Origin: Haematobia irritans
Lineage: Eukaryota; Arthropoda; Insecta; Diptera; Muscidae
Assembly: GCF_050003625.1 (NCBI RefSeq)
Contig: NC_134398.1
Span: 196,299,700 to 196,363,699 of the forward strand
Direction: 5' to 3'
Length of the DNA stretch: 64,000 nt
Part shown: positions 45,171-56,414 of the stretch, piece after piece
Layout of the letters: every line of letters starts with the position of its first letter
Position numbering within the stretch: the first letter of the stretch is position 1
Notes under the pieces: generated by a model
The model's input: the letters and a program-made list of their open reading frames with translations, nothing else
Databases searched by the model: none
Told to the model about the DNA's origin: nothing
Made by a program: the position numbers and the translations under genes

Positions 45171-47232
45171 TTATACCCTCCACCATAGGATGGGGGGTAT
45201 ATTAACTTTGTCATTCCGTTTGTAACACATCGAAATATTGCTCTAAGACTCCACAAAGTATATATATTCTGGGTCGTGGTGAAATTCTGAGTCGATCTGA
45301 GCATGTCCGTCCGTCCGTCCGTCTGTTGAAATCACGCTAACTTCCGAACGAAACAAGCTACCGACTAGAAACTTGGCACAAGTAGTTGTTATTGATGTAT
45401 GTCGGATGGTATTGCAAATGGGCCATATTGGTCCATTTTTACGAATAGCCCATATAAACCATATAAACGGACCCCCAAATTTGGCTTGCGAGGCCTCTAA
45501 GAGAAGCAAATTTCATCCGCTCCGGCTGAAATTTGGTACATGGTGTTAATATATGGTGTCTAACAACCATGCAAAAATTTGTCCACATCGGTCCATAATT
45601 ATATATAGCCCCCATATAAACCGATCCGCCGATTTGGCTTGCGAGGCCTCTAAGAGAAGCAAATTTTATCCGATCCGGCTGAAATTTGGTACATGGTGTT
45701 AGTATATGGTCTCTAACAACCATGCAAAAATTGGTCCACATCGCTCCATAATTATATATAGCCCTCATATAAACCGATCCCCCGATTTGGCTTGCGAGGC
45801 CTCTAAGAGAAGCAAGTTTCATTCGATCCGCCTGAAATTTGGTACATGGTGTTAATATATGGTGTCTAACAACCATGCAAAAATTTGTCCACATCGGTCC
45901 ATAATTATATATAGCCCCCGTATAAACCGATCCGCCGATTTGGCTTGCGAGGCCTCTAAGCGAAGCAAATTTCATCCGATCCGGCTGAAATTTGGTACAT
46001 GGTGTTAGTATATGGTCTCTAATAACCATGCAAAAATTGGTCCACATCGGTCCATAATTATATATAGCCCCAATATAAACCGATCCCCCGATTTGGCTTG
46101 CGAGGCCAAATCGGGGGATCGGTTTATATGGTGATCGGATGAAATTTGGTACATGGTGTTAGTATATTGTCTCTAACAACCGTGCAAAAATTGGGCCACA
46201 TCGGTCCATAATTATATATAGCCCCCATATAAACCGATACCCCGATTTGGCTTGCGAGGCCTTTAAGAGAAGCAAATTTCATTCGATCCGGCTGAAATTT
46301 GGTACATGGTGTTAGTATATGGTCTCTAACAACCATGCAAAAATTGATTCACATCGGTCCATAATTATATATAGCCCCCATATAAACAAACCGATCACCA
46401 GATTTGACCTCCGGAGCCTCTTGGAAGACCAAAATTCATCTGATTAAGGTGAAATTTGGTACGTGGTGTTAATATATGGCCTCAAACACCCATGCAAAAA
46501 TTGGTCGAAATCGGTCCATAAATATATATAGGCCCCATATAAACCGATCCCCAGATTTGACCTCCAGAGCCCCTTGGAAGAGCAAAATTCTTCCCATTCG
46601 GTTGAAATTTGGTACGTGATGTTAGTATATGGTATCCAACAACCATGCTGGAATTGGTTCCTATCAGCCCATAATTATATATAGCTCCCATATAAACCGA
46701 TCCCCAAATTTGACCTCCGGTGCCTTTTGGAGAAGCAAAATTCATCCGATCTGCTTGAAATTTGGTACGTGGTGATCGTATATGATATTTAACAACCATG
46801 CAAAAACCGATCCCGACATTTGGTTTTGGAGCCTCATGGAGGAGCAAATTTCATCCGAGTGAGTTGAAATTTGGTACATTGTGCTAGTATATGGTCGTTA
46901 ACAACCATGCCTAACTAGGTCCATATCGGTCTATAGTTATATATAGCCCTCAGATAAATCGATCCCCAATCACACAAAAATTGGTCCATATCAAGTTCAT
47001 AATTGTATATAGCCCCCATATTTGTAGACTTAACTATACATAACTTTTGTGTCTAATATATACCATGTATGGACTAACTCACAATTTAGAAAACGATGTT
47101 AAGAAATTTTAAGATACCACAACCCAAGTATTTCGATTGTGGATGGCAGTCTTTCGTAGAAGTTTCTACGCAATCCATGGTGGAGGGTACATAAGATTCG
47201 GCCTGGCCGAACTTACGGCCGTATATACTTGT
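45171..47232 (+). mobile_element. Complete HINE-like element, group B (best example)
   Basis: 5' TATACCCTCCACCATAGG, GTCATTCCGTTTGTAAC, CTAAGACTCCACAAAG, then core GAGTCGATCTGAGCATG with GTCCGTCCGTCCGTCCGTCTG (about 45305). About ten units of 153 bp follow (for example TCCATAATTATATATAGC at 45592 and 45745). The 3' block has the CCACAA...TTGTGG stem, CCATGGTGGAGGGTAC, and GGCCTGGCCGAACTTACGGC with TATATACTTG plus a T run. The insertion sits in a T run. The array keeps an open minus-strand frame of 202 codons made of 51-codon repeats. Confidence 0.9.
46073..46129. repeat. Perfect hairpin made by a local inversion in the HINE array
   Basis: Two 25-bp arms separated by TTGCGAG. The left arm contains ACCGATCCCCCGATTTGGC and the right arm GCCAAATCGGGGGATCGGT. 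It interrupts the regular unit series. Confidence 0.9.
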
Positions 47233-47412
47233 TTTTTTTTTTTTTTTTGTTTCACTTGTTAAAAACAATTTCGTAGTTCTAAGTAAATAATTGAAGTTGA
47301 AAATTGTAAAAATGTCTTTAGTGCAACCTGCAGTTCAAGATGGGAGTATTATTGGTAAAATTCTCCAAATTTTAAAAAAAATTCTGAAATATTTCATTCA
47401 TATGTGTGTGGT

Positions 47413-47460
47413 TAGAATTTCTCCCTGATCATATATATTCTTGATCAGGGAGAAATTCTA
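47413..47460. repeat. Perfect hairpin at the start of HINE group C
   Basis: The arms TAGAATTTCTCCCTGATCA and its exact complement TGATCAGGGAGAAATTCTA are separated by TATATATTCT. The preceding 47233-47412 is unrecognised. Confidence 0.9.
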
Positions 47461-49735
47461 AGACGATATAACAATGTCCGTCTGTCTGTCTATTGTAATC
47501 ACGCTATAGTCTTTTATAAAGTAGCTATAGTCCTGAAATTTGGTACAGAATCTTTTGTCTGCACGCCAGCCAAGTTAGAAGATGAGCTATATCAATCCAG
47601 GTTTTGATGTAGCTCCCATATAAACCGATCCCCCGATTTGGGATCTTGGGCTTTTAGAAACCGTTGTTTTTAGCCAACTTGCCTGAAATTTCAAATCTAG
47701 AGATATTCTAGGACCATAAAGAGGTGTGCCGAAAATGGTGATTATCGGACCATGTTTTGATATATCCCCCATATATGTTAGTCCGATCTCCCGTTTTTAC
47801 TTCTAGAATCCGTAGTTTTTATTCAATTTGCCTGAAATTGGAAATCTAGAGGTATTCTAGGACCGTAAAGAGGTGTGCGGAAAATGGTGAGTACCGATCC
47901 ATGGTTTGATATAGCCCCCATATAGACCGATCTCCGATTTCATTTCTTGGTCTTCTAGAATCCGTAATTTTTACCCAATTTGCCTCAAATCGGAAATCTA
48001 GAGGTATTCTAGGACCTTAAGGAGGTGTGCCGGAAATGGTGAGTATCGGTCCATGTTTTGATATAGCCCCCATATAGACCGATCTCCCGATTTTATTTCT
48101 TGAGCTTCTAGAATCCGTAGTTTTTATCTAATTTGCCTGGAATTTGAAATCTAGAGGTATTCTAGAACCATAAAGGCGTGTGTCGAAAATGGTGAGTACC
48201 GGTCCATGTTTTGATATAGCGCCCATATAGACCGATCTCCCGATTTTATTTCTTGGTCTTCTAGAATCCGTAATTTTTACCCAATTTGCCTCAAATCGGA
48301 AATCTAGAGGTATTCTAGGACCTTAAGGAGGTGTACCGGAAATGGTGAGTATCGGTCAATGTTTTGCTATAGCCCCCATATAGACCGATCTCCCGATTTT
48401 ACTTCTTGGCCTTCTATGATCCGTAGTTTTAATCCAATTTACCTGCAATTGGAAATCTAGAGTTATTCTAGAAATCTAGAGGTATTCCAGGACCTTAAGG
48501 AGGTGTACCGGAAATGGTGAGTATCGGTCCATGTTTTGCTATAGCCCCCATATAGACCGATCTCCCGATTTTACTTCTTGGCCTTCTATGATCCGTAGTT
48601 TTAATCCAATTTACCTGCAATTGGAAATCTAGAGTTATTCTAGAACCATAAAGACGTGTGTCGAAAATGATGAGTACCGGTCCATGTTTTGATATAGCCC
48701 CCATATAGACCCATCTCCCGATTTTATTTCTTGGTCTTCTAGAATCCGTAATTTTTACCCAATTTGTCTCAAATCGGAAATCTAGAGGTATTCTAGGACC
48801 TTAAGGAGGTGTACTAGAAATGGTGAGTATCGGTCCATGTTTTGCTATAGCCCCCATATAGACCGATCTCCCGATTTTATTTCTTGGCCTTCTATGATCC
48901 GTAGTTTTAATCCAATTTACCTTCAATTGGAAATCTAGAGGTATTCTAGGAAAATAAAGAGATGTGCCGAAAATGGTGATTATCGGTCAATGTTTTGATA
49001 TAGCCCCCATATAGACCGATCTCCCGATTTTACTTCTTGGGCTTCTAGAATCCGTAGTTTTTACCCAAATTGCCTGAGATTGGAAATCTAGAGGTATTCT
49101 AGGACCAAAGGGGTGTGCCGAATATATTGAGTATCGGAACAGTTTTTGGTATAGCCCCCTTATAAACCGGCCCTCTGATTTGGGATCTAGATTCTAGAAC
49201 TACAATTAAATGTGCTGAATACTGTGTGTATCCTTCCATATATTGGTATAGCCCCCATTACACCGAACTCCCGATTTAACTACTAGGGTTTCTAGAAATT
49301 GTAGATTTTATCCGATTTGCCACAAATTGAAAATATACTGGTATTTTAGACTCGTAACAAGGTGTATATGATTTAGTTTTACCGGTCCATTTGGTAAGGC
49401 CTACATATAGACCGATTTCGCTTATTGAGGGTATAGAAGGCGCATTGATCATGAAAATTGCATGAAACTGAATGCAAAATTTCCAGATTTTCCATATGAT
49501 TCCTCTAAAACTCAAACAAAAAATGGTTCTTATAAATTCAGAATCTGATGTAGTCTTCATAGGTAAAATATTTACATTTATCTTCGGGAAGCGTACTGGT
49601 TGAACAGATCTGCTTGGGAAAATATTTTTCATCAAACCCTACCTGAAATTTTCAAAGGAAACTATTATTTTTGATTCATGGTGGTGGTATTTAAGATTCG
49701 GCCTTGCCGAACTTACTACTGTATATACTAGTTTT
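47413..49735 (+). mobile_element. Complete or near-complete HINE-like element, group C
   Basis: It opens with a 48-nt perfect hairpin (47413-47460). Then come CTAAGACGATATAACAATG and GTCCGTCTGTCTGTCTATTG. About eleven units have the 153-bp spacing; for example GAGTA.CGGTCCATGTTTTG is at 48041 and 48194. The typical line is CCCATATAGACCGATCTCCC. The 3' end has CATGGTGGTGGTATTTAAG, ATTCGGCCTTGCCGAACTT and ACTGTATATACTAG plus Ts. Group C has CACCACCAT where group B has CTCCACCAT. Confidence 0.8.
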
Positions 49736-50465
49736 AGTTCATTTAACTAACAACATAGGCAAAAAATTATTAGAGTCAAGAAAACTTTCTCCAAAAATAA
49801 TAATTCCCCCTAACTAAAATAGAATTAATTTAGCTTTAGTGCCATATGGGGTTCACGTTTTTTTAGTGTAGATGTTAAATTAAATTGTTAAAATTTTGAC
49901 CAACACATAAAAACAAATAATTTGCCTAATATTTTTTTTTTTTTGTTTTGTATGAAAGAAGTCGTATGTCTTCCGAATATAATGACTCATTGCATTCAAT
50001 TCACCTTATAAACCAACATATGATACATGAATTGGTCAATATATTCATAGTGCATTGTATGCAAATTAGAGTTGGCTAAGATGTCGTATTAATTTCATGT
50101 GAGTTGGATTTATGAGAAACAGTTGTACAAATTACTTTATTTTGTTTATTCCCTTCATTTTGAATAATACACAAAATATTTTTTGTCTTCAATCACGAAA
50201 TTAATTGATCCAATTCATTTTTAATTGAAATGTCATCAATCACAGAAATTATAGTACCAATTATAAAATTAATTGAAAGTCAATTAAAAATTAATTATTA
50301 TTAAAATTAAAAATTAATTTATTAAAAAAATCATTATTAATGTTTGTGATTGATTTTTGTTTTCAATTAAAAAATTTTTTGAATCAATTAAATTTTAAAT
50401 TGAATATTTTTTTAAACTCAACTAAGATTTTAATTGGAAAAATTTTCGGGAAATTTTTTCTGTTA
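49736..50465. other. Two MITE-like pieces with unrecognised sequence between
   Basis: 49736-49872 ends in GGGGTTCACGTTTTTTTAGT and GTA. Its interior (TTTAGTTCATTTAACTAAC, ACTTTCTCCAAAAATAATAA) is the reverse of the element at 54331-56282. 50165-50465 holds CTTCAATCACGAAATTAATT and related words of the CAATCAC MITE family. 49873-50164 is unrecognised. Confidence 0.5.
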
Positions 50466-50570
50466 ATGGACAGGTAAGTTTCTAATTGTAAAATTGCAAA
50501 AATTCATATTTCCAAAAACCTATATATTTTGAGCCAATAAATTCCAAGTCAATGCAATCGTTTCATTCTT

Positions 50571-50781
50571 AGGGTATGGTCACACTAGGCAAATATTTGC
50601 CCAAAATGAGTGTCAAACTTTTTTCCTGGAGCACTTTTGAAATATCTGGCTAACGTTTTTGAAAAGTACTCCAATTGTGATGTAACATATCCAACATGAG
50701 CTAAAAATGTTTGCTGGTTTGGCTGTGGCGACGAATTCTTTTTTGATTTCTGTCAAATATTTGTCCAGTGTGACCATACCG
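50571..50781. mobile_element. MITE of about 210 bp with long terminal inverted repeats
   Basis: The left end is GGTATGGTCACACTAGGC and AAATATTTG; the right end, read inward, is GGTATGGTCACACTGGAC and AAATATTTG. TTAG occurs just outside on both sides (separated by a G on the right). Non-coding; the minus frame at 50613-50804 extends out of the element. Confidence 0.7.
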
Positions 50782-50835
50782 TTAGGCATACAAACTTTAA
50801 ACATCGGCTTGTAGACTATTCGGCTTTATGTAAAA

Positions 50836-51605
50836 TCAACTATATATGGACTTCAGTACGGCCGAAGGAATCTTAAATACCCACCACCATGAATCAAATA
50901 AAATTGTTTTCTTTAAAAACTCTTTGTCGTAGCGGGTTACTTGAAAATATATAGAATTTTAGATGGATTTGATGACGGATACATTGCTAAACAAACATAC
51001 ATATACCAAATCATGGACCATCAAATTGCGCTATCGGTCTATATGGGGGCTATACCAAAACATGGACCGAATCACACCATACTCGCCACACCTATTTGCG
51101 GACCTAAAATACCTATAGATTTTGAATTTCAGATTTTGAAATAAAAATTGGAATGTCTAGACATCAAATCGGGAGATCGGTCTATATGGGGGCAATACCA
51201 AACCATAGACCGATACACACCATATTCGGCATACATATTTATGGATCCAAATTACCTCTCGATTTCCCATTTCAAGCAAATCGGATAAAAATTCGGATGT
51301 GTAGACGCTCAAGAACTTAAATCGGGAGATCGGGGTATATGGTGACTATACTAAAACGTACACCGAATCACATCCTATTCTGCACACTAATTTATGCATC
51401 CAAAAAACCTCTATATTTTGAATTTCAGGCAAATCGGATAAAAATTGCGTCTAGATGCTGAAAGTCACAAATTGAAGGGGTCGGCGTGTATGGGGGGGGG
51501 GCTATATAAAAACCTGGACCAAATTTCAGCACTGTAGCGTGATTACAACAGCCAAACAGACGGACATCGTTATATCACCATTCTATGGTGGTGGGTATAA
51601 TACTA
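50836..51605 (-). mobile_element. HINE-like element, group C, short copy
   Basis: The 3' end on the left is GGACTTCAGTACGGCCG, AAGGAATCTTAAATACCCAC and CACCATGAATC. Four diverged units follow (GGGAGATCGGTCTATATGGG). A short core, CAAACAGACGGACATCG, is at about 51553, then TTCTATGGTGGTGGGTATA. The ends show the group C subterminal repeat ACCCACCACCAT. Confidence 0.75.
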
Positions 51606-52404
51606 TATAATTAATTCCCTTGCACTACAATTTAGGTTTGTGACTGCCTTCCGGCTACGGACAATTTATTTTTTGTACATGTTACCATACTACTCCTACA
51701 GGGTTAATTCTACACTACTGTTGTAAGGTTAATGTCCATGCTAAGCATATTCAAAGACATACATTTTCTCAAGATGTCGTACTTTAAATGCAGAAAATTA
51801 ACAAAAGGGGACTTCAGTGAATATTGTTCCAATCTTTCATTCATTTCTGAAATGCACTCATAACAGTGTTGTCGTTGTGAAACCTACACTAAATGGCACA
51901 GACACATATCTAAAATACCTTTTGTGAGATATTTATCTCACACTTATTTCAAATAAAATTTTGATATCTCCGATTGTTGCAGAGATCATAGAGCTAAATT
52001 TAAATATCACCAACGCTTTGAGAGCATTCGAGATGCCAGTGTTGGGCAAAATTTATTCTAAATAACTAATAAAAAGATAACGAATAAATTCGATTTAGTT
52101 TTTATTTGGAATAACAAATAATTTTTTTATTCGTTTATTTGTTAAAACAAATAACTTCAATCCATTTGTTACCTTTTTATTTGTTATTCGAAAGTTTCAA
52201 ATAAAATTTCAAATAATACACGTATGTGAAAAAAAATTGTTTTCTCATTACCTCCTTCGCTTAGAACGTTTAAGGCGTTTATAGCTCTGGTACTCTTCAA
52301 ACGCATCCTTACCATGTCGTCTCTTAAGGTGAGATATGAAGTTTTATGTTGAATTTTTCTCTAAACAGATAACAGTTGAAATTTTATTTCAAAAAATTCC
52401 AAAT
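51606..52404. other. Unrecognised sequence with a piece of repeat X
   Basis: AT-rich and without a gene. CTCTTAAGGTGAGATATGAAG near 52320 resembles repeat X at about 17190. Confidence 0.4.
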
Positions 52405-53612
52405 GAAAAACAAGTATATACGGCCGTAAGTTCGGCCAAGCCGAATCTTATGTACCCTCCACCATGGATTTCAACTCACATGGTTGTTAAATATCATATA
52501 CTACCACCACGTACCAAATTTCAACCAGATCGGATGAATTTTGCTTCTCCAAAAGGCACCGGAGGTCAAATCTGGGGATCGGTTTATATGGGAGCTATAT
52601 ATTATTATGGACTGATAGGAACCAATTCCTGCATGGTTGTTGGATACCCTATACTAACATCACGTACCAAATTTCAACCGAATGGGAAGAATTTTGCTCT
52701 TCCAAGGTGCTCCGGAGGTCAAATCTGGGGATCGGTTTATATGGGGCCTATATATAATTATGGACCGATATCGACCAATTTTTTCATGGGTGTTTGAGGC
52801 CATATATTAATATCACGTACCAAATTTCAACTGAATCAGATAAATTTTGGTCTTCCAAGAGGCTCCGGAAGTCAAATCTGGTGATTTGTTTATATGGGGG
52901 CTATATATAATTGTGGACCGATGTCGACCAATTTTTGCATGGTTGTTAGAGACCATATACTAACACCATGTACCACATATCAGCCGGATCGGATGAAATT
53001 TGCTTCTCTTAGAGGCTCCGCAAGCCAAATCGGGGGATCGGTTTATATGGGGGCTATATATAATTATGGACCGATATGGACCAATTTTTGCATGGTTGTT
53101 AGAGACCATATACTAACACCATGTACCAAATTTCAGCCGGATCGTATGAAAATTGTTTCTCTTAGAGGCTCTGCAAGCAAAATCGGGGGATCGGTTTGTA
53201 GGGGGGCTATATATAATTTTGGACCGATGTGAACCAATTTTTTCATGGTTGTTAGAGACCATGTACTTACACCATGTACCAAATTTCAGCCCGATCGGAT
53301 GAAATTTGCTTCTCTTAGAGGCCTCGCAAGCCAAATTTGGGGGTCCGTTTATATGGGGGCTATACGTAAAAGTGGACCGATATGTCCCATTTGCAATACC
53401 ATCCGACCGACATCAATAGCAACTACTTGTGCCAAGTTTCAAGTCGATAGCTTGTTTCGTTCGGTGGTTAGCGTGATTTCAACAGACGGACATGCTCAGC
53501 TGACTCAGAATTTCACCACGACCCAGAATATATATACTTTATGGGGTCTTAGAGCAATACTTCGATGTGTTATAAACGGAATGATAAAGTTAATATACCC
53601 TCCATCCTTCAT
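52405..53612 (-). mobile_element. HINE-like element, group B, internally deleted 3' block
   Basis: AACAAGTATATACGGCCG, AAGTTCGGCCAAGCCGAATC and TACCCTCCACCATGG are followed directly by array sequence. The CCACAA...TTGTGG and TTGCCGATGGCAA stems are missing. About six units follow, then a shortened core CAGACGGACATGC (53489) and CAATACTTCGATGTG. It ends AATATACCCTCCATCC with the 5' repeat damaged. Continuous open frames cover the units. Confidence 0.8.
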
Positions 53613-54330
53613 TCAATTCATTCAATGCAAACGGCCCCTCGATTTCATACCCGACAAATTGGTACACCTTGAGTATTTCTGATACATGAGGTATACTATA
53701 AACAGCACAATTTCATCATAAATCGAAATAAAACAAAGAGTTCATGTGACATTGAATTCGTGCCTTAAAAATAAAATGCAATGATAAAAGGTCCGTCGAC
53801 AATATGGCAAGATTGCTTTTATGTGACAAAAATTTGGATAGTTTGATATTTTTAAGAAGTCACTTAAAACGATTAAGTACAGAAGGATTAACACAACCAT
53901 ACGAAACCGTATGCCTAGTATAATAAAAATCCTTAAAAGCTTTGGTTAGTAAGATAGCGATATGAAATTGCCTTTATTTGTTCGTTAAGTATGATAGCAA
54001 TTTGTGATTGCTTTTTAATTTACTCTTATGTTCTTTATTGTGTTTATTTATTTATTTTTCTTTTGGTAATAAAATTTAATTAAACTAAATTGGTTTAATG
54101 TACAACAATTTTGTGGTGGTGTAGATTGTTGTTACTTAAAATATTTAAAGAATCCCGAAAATTTCGGGATCCTTAAAATAAACCCGTGATCCCTGGATTC
54201 CATATTTTGAAATCCCTAATCCCAGCATTTATAAAATTCGATCCCGAATGGGACTGTCCCAGTTCCATAGATTGGATGCATCACACTCTCCACGTACTAG
54301 ATCCAATAATTTTTTTTTTTTTTGGCGTTT
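53613..54330. other. Unrecognised AT-rich sequence
   Basis: No repeat or gene recognised. It ends in a T run near 54322 next to a MITE end. Confidence 0.4.
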
Positions 54331-56282
54331 ACACTCAAAAAAAAGTGAACTCTCTATTTCACTAAAGCCAATTTAACTTTATTTTAGTTCATGGAATTAT
54401 TATTTTTGGAGAAAGTTTCCTTTACTCTAATAATTATACCCTTCACCACTACTGTGGTACAGGGTATAATAAGTTTGTGCATTTGTATGTAACGCCAAGA
54501 AATAGTGGTCATAGACCCATCTTTTAGTATACCGATCGGCTTAGAATTAAATTCTGAGTCGATTTAGCGATGTCCGTCTGTCTGTCTGTCTGTCCGTCCG
54601 TCTGTCTGTATATGTAATTTTGTGCACAAGTTACAGCTCGCTATTTAAGTCCGATCTTCCTCAAATTTGGCATAGGGCCGTTTCTTGGGACAGAGACAAT
54701 CCCTATTGATTTTGGAAAAAATCGGTTCAGATTTAGATATAGCTGCCATATATATTTATCCCCGATGTGGTCATAGTTAGCGTGTTTATCAACCGATTTT
54801 CTTGAAATACCGTACATCCAAATATTTTGTGAATCTCGAAAATCTTGCAAAATATCAGTCAAATCGGTTCAGATTTAGATATAGCTCCCATATATATCTT
54901 TCGTCCGATTTAGACTCATATGACCACAGAGGCCAAAGTTTACTACCGATCTTCGTGAAATTTTGCACAGAGGGTAGAATTGTCATTCTACAATTGCTTG
55001 GTAAATTTGATTGAAATCGGTTCAAATTTAGATATAGCTCCCATATATATCTTTCGTCCGATTTGAACTTATATGGCCACAAACGCCAGAGTTTTGCCGT
55101 GATTTGTTTCAAATTTTGTACAAGGGGTACGTTTAATAGTATCGTTAAGTGTGTCAAATTTTGTTAAATTCGGTTCAGATTTAGATATAGCTCACATATA
55201 TATCTTTCGCCCGATTTGGACTTATATCGTCTCAAAAGCCAGAGTTTTGCCCTGACTTACTTCAAATTTTGCACAAGCGGTACTTTTAATGATACTATTG
55301 TATGTGCCAAATATGGTCAAACTCGATACAGATTTAGATATAGCTCCCATATATATCTTTCGTCCGATTTGAACTTATATGGCCTCAATATCCAGGGTTT
55401 TGCCGTGATTTGCTTCAAATTTCGCACAAGGAGTACGTTTAGTAGTATCGGTAATTGTGCCAAATTTGGTTGAAATCGGTTCAGATTTAGATATGGCTCC
55501 CATATATATCTTCCGTCCGATTTGCACTCATATGACCAGGGGGACCAAAGTTATACTCCCATTTACGTGAAATTCCGCATAGATAGCAGAATTATTATTC
55601 TAACTATACATGCCAAATTTAATCAAAATCGGTTCAGATTATATATAGCTCCCATATATACGTACACCAGAGTTGGGGAAATATGGTAGTTTCGTACAAT
55701 TAACTGGATAGCGTTAGCCGATTTAAATTTTAATTCTAGAGATTTTGTAGAAGTAAAAAATTGTCTCCTTTATATAGCTTCCAGCAAATGTGAAGTAGTT
55801 GAGATGGTAACACAAATTTTGGCCTACATAGGGGTGAAGGGTATAAAATAGTCGGCCCCGCCCAACTTTAGACTTTACTTACTTGTTTTTTGTGTACGTT
55901 AGTTAAATTATCTAAAACCGAGGAAAAAACATATACTCAAATGAAGCATAAAGATGTCTTCCACAAAATAGTTCAGAATATCTTTAAATTTGTAAATTTT
56001 GCTAAAAATGCGTCCATCATGAACTTCGTATGTCACTAAAGACATTCTTGCAATTTTGAACTCCAAGTTTCTCCTCCAAACTACAAAATTTTCTTTAATA
56101 AGTGAAAAAATTTAGTTATGTCTAATATATTTTCTTGAATGAATTTTCTTGAAATATTTACTTATTTTTATGACATCGCCAACGTTTGTAATACAATTTA
56201 GTTAAAATTTTCTACAAATATTCAAAATTTTCTAAAATTAACCGAAAGTTTTCTTCCTGGTGGGTTCACTGTTTTTTCAGTG
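54331..56282. mobile_element. MITE with CACTCAAAAAAAAGTGAAC ends, split by a HINE
   Basis: The left end after TA (54329-54330) is CACTCAAAAAAAAGTGAAC. The right end before TA (56283-56284) reads inward CACTGAAAAAACAGTGAACC. The MITE parts are 54331-54430 and 55889-56282. A reversed relative is at 49736-49872. Non-coding. Confidence 0.75.
54431..55888 (+). mobile_element. Complete HINE-like element, group A'
   Basis: The 5' hairpin is ACCCTTCACCACTACTGTGG...CAGGGT. The core is CTGAGTCGATTTAGCGATG plus GTCCGTCTGTCTGTCTGTC and GTCCGTCCGTCTG (54570-54608). Units have an exact 153-bp spacing (TCG.CCGATTT at 54901, 55054, 55207, 55360). The 3' end is GGGTGAAGGGTATAAAATAG, CGGCCCCGCCCAACTTTAG and CTTACTTG plus Ts. 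The 3' repeat GGTGAAGGGT mirrors the 5' ACCCTTCACC, unlike any other group here. Confidence 0.85.
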
Positions 56283-56414
56283 TACCTATGGTTATTTTTT
56301 GTGTTTTTATACGAGTACCATATAGTTTTAAATATAGATCTTGAATTCCGTAAAGTTTATGTATGTGGTCTCCAACTTAGACCATGTTGATCCATTGTGT
56401 TTCCTCATATTTTT

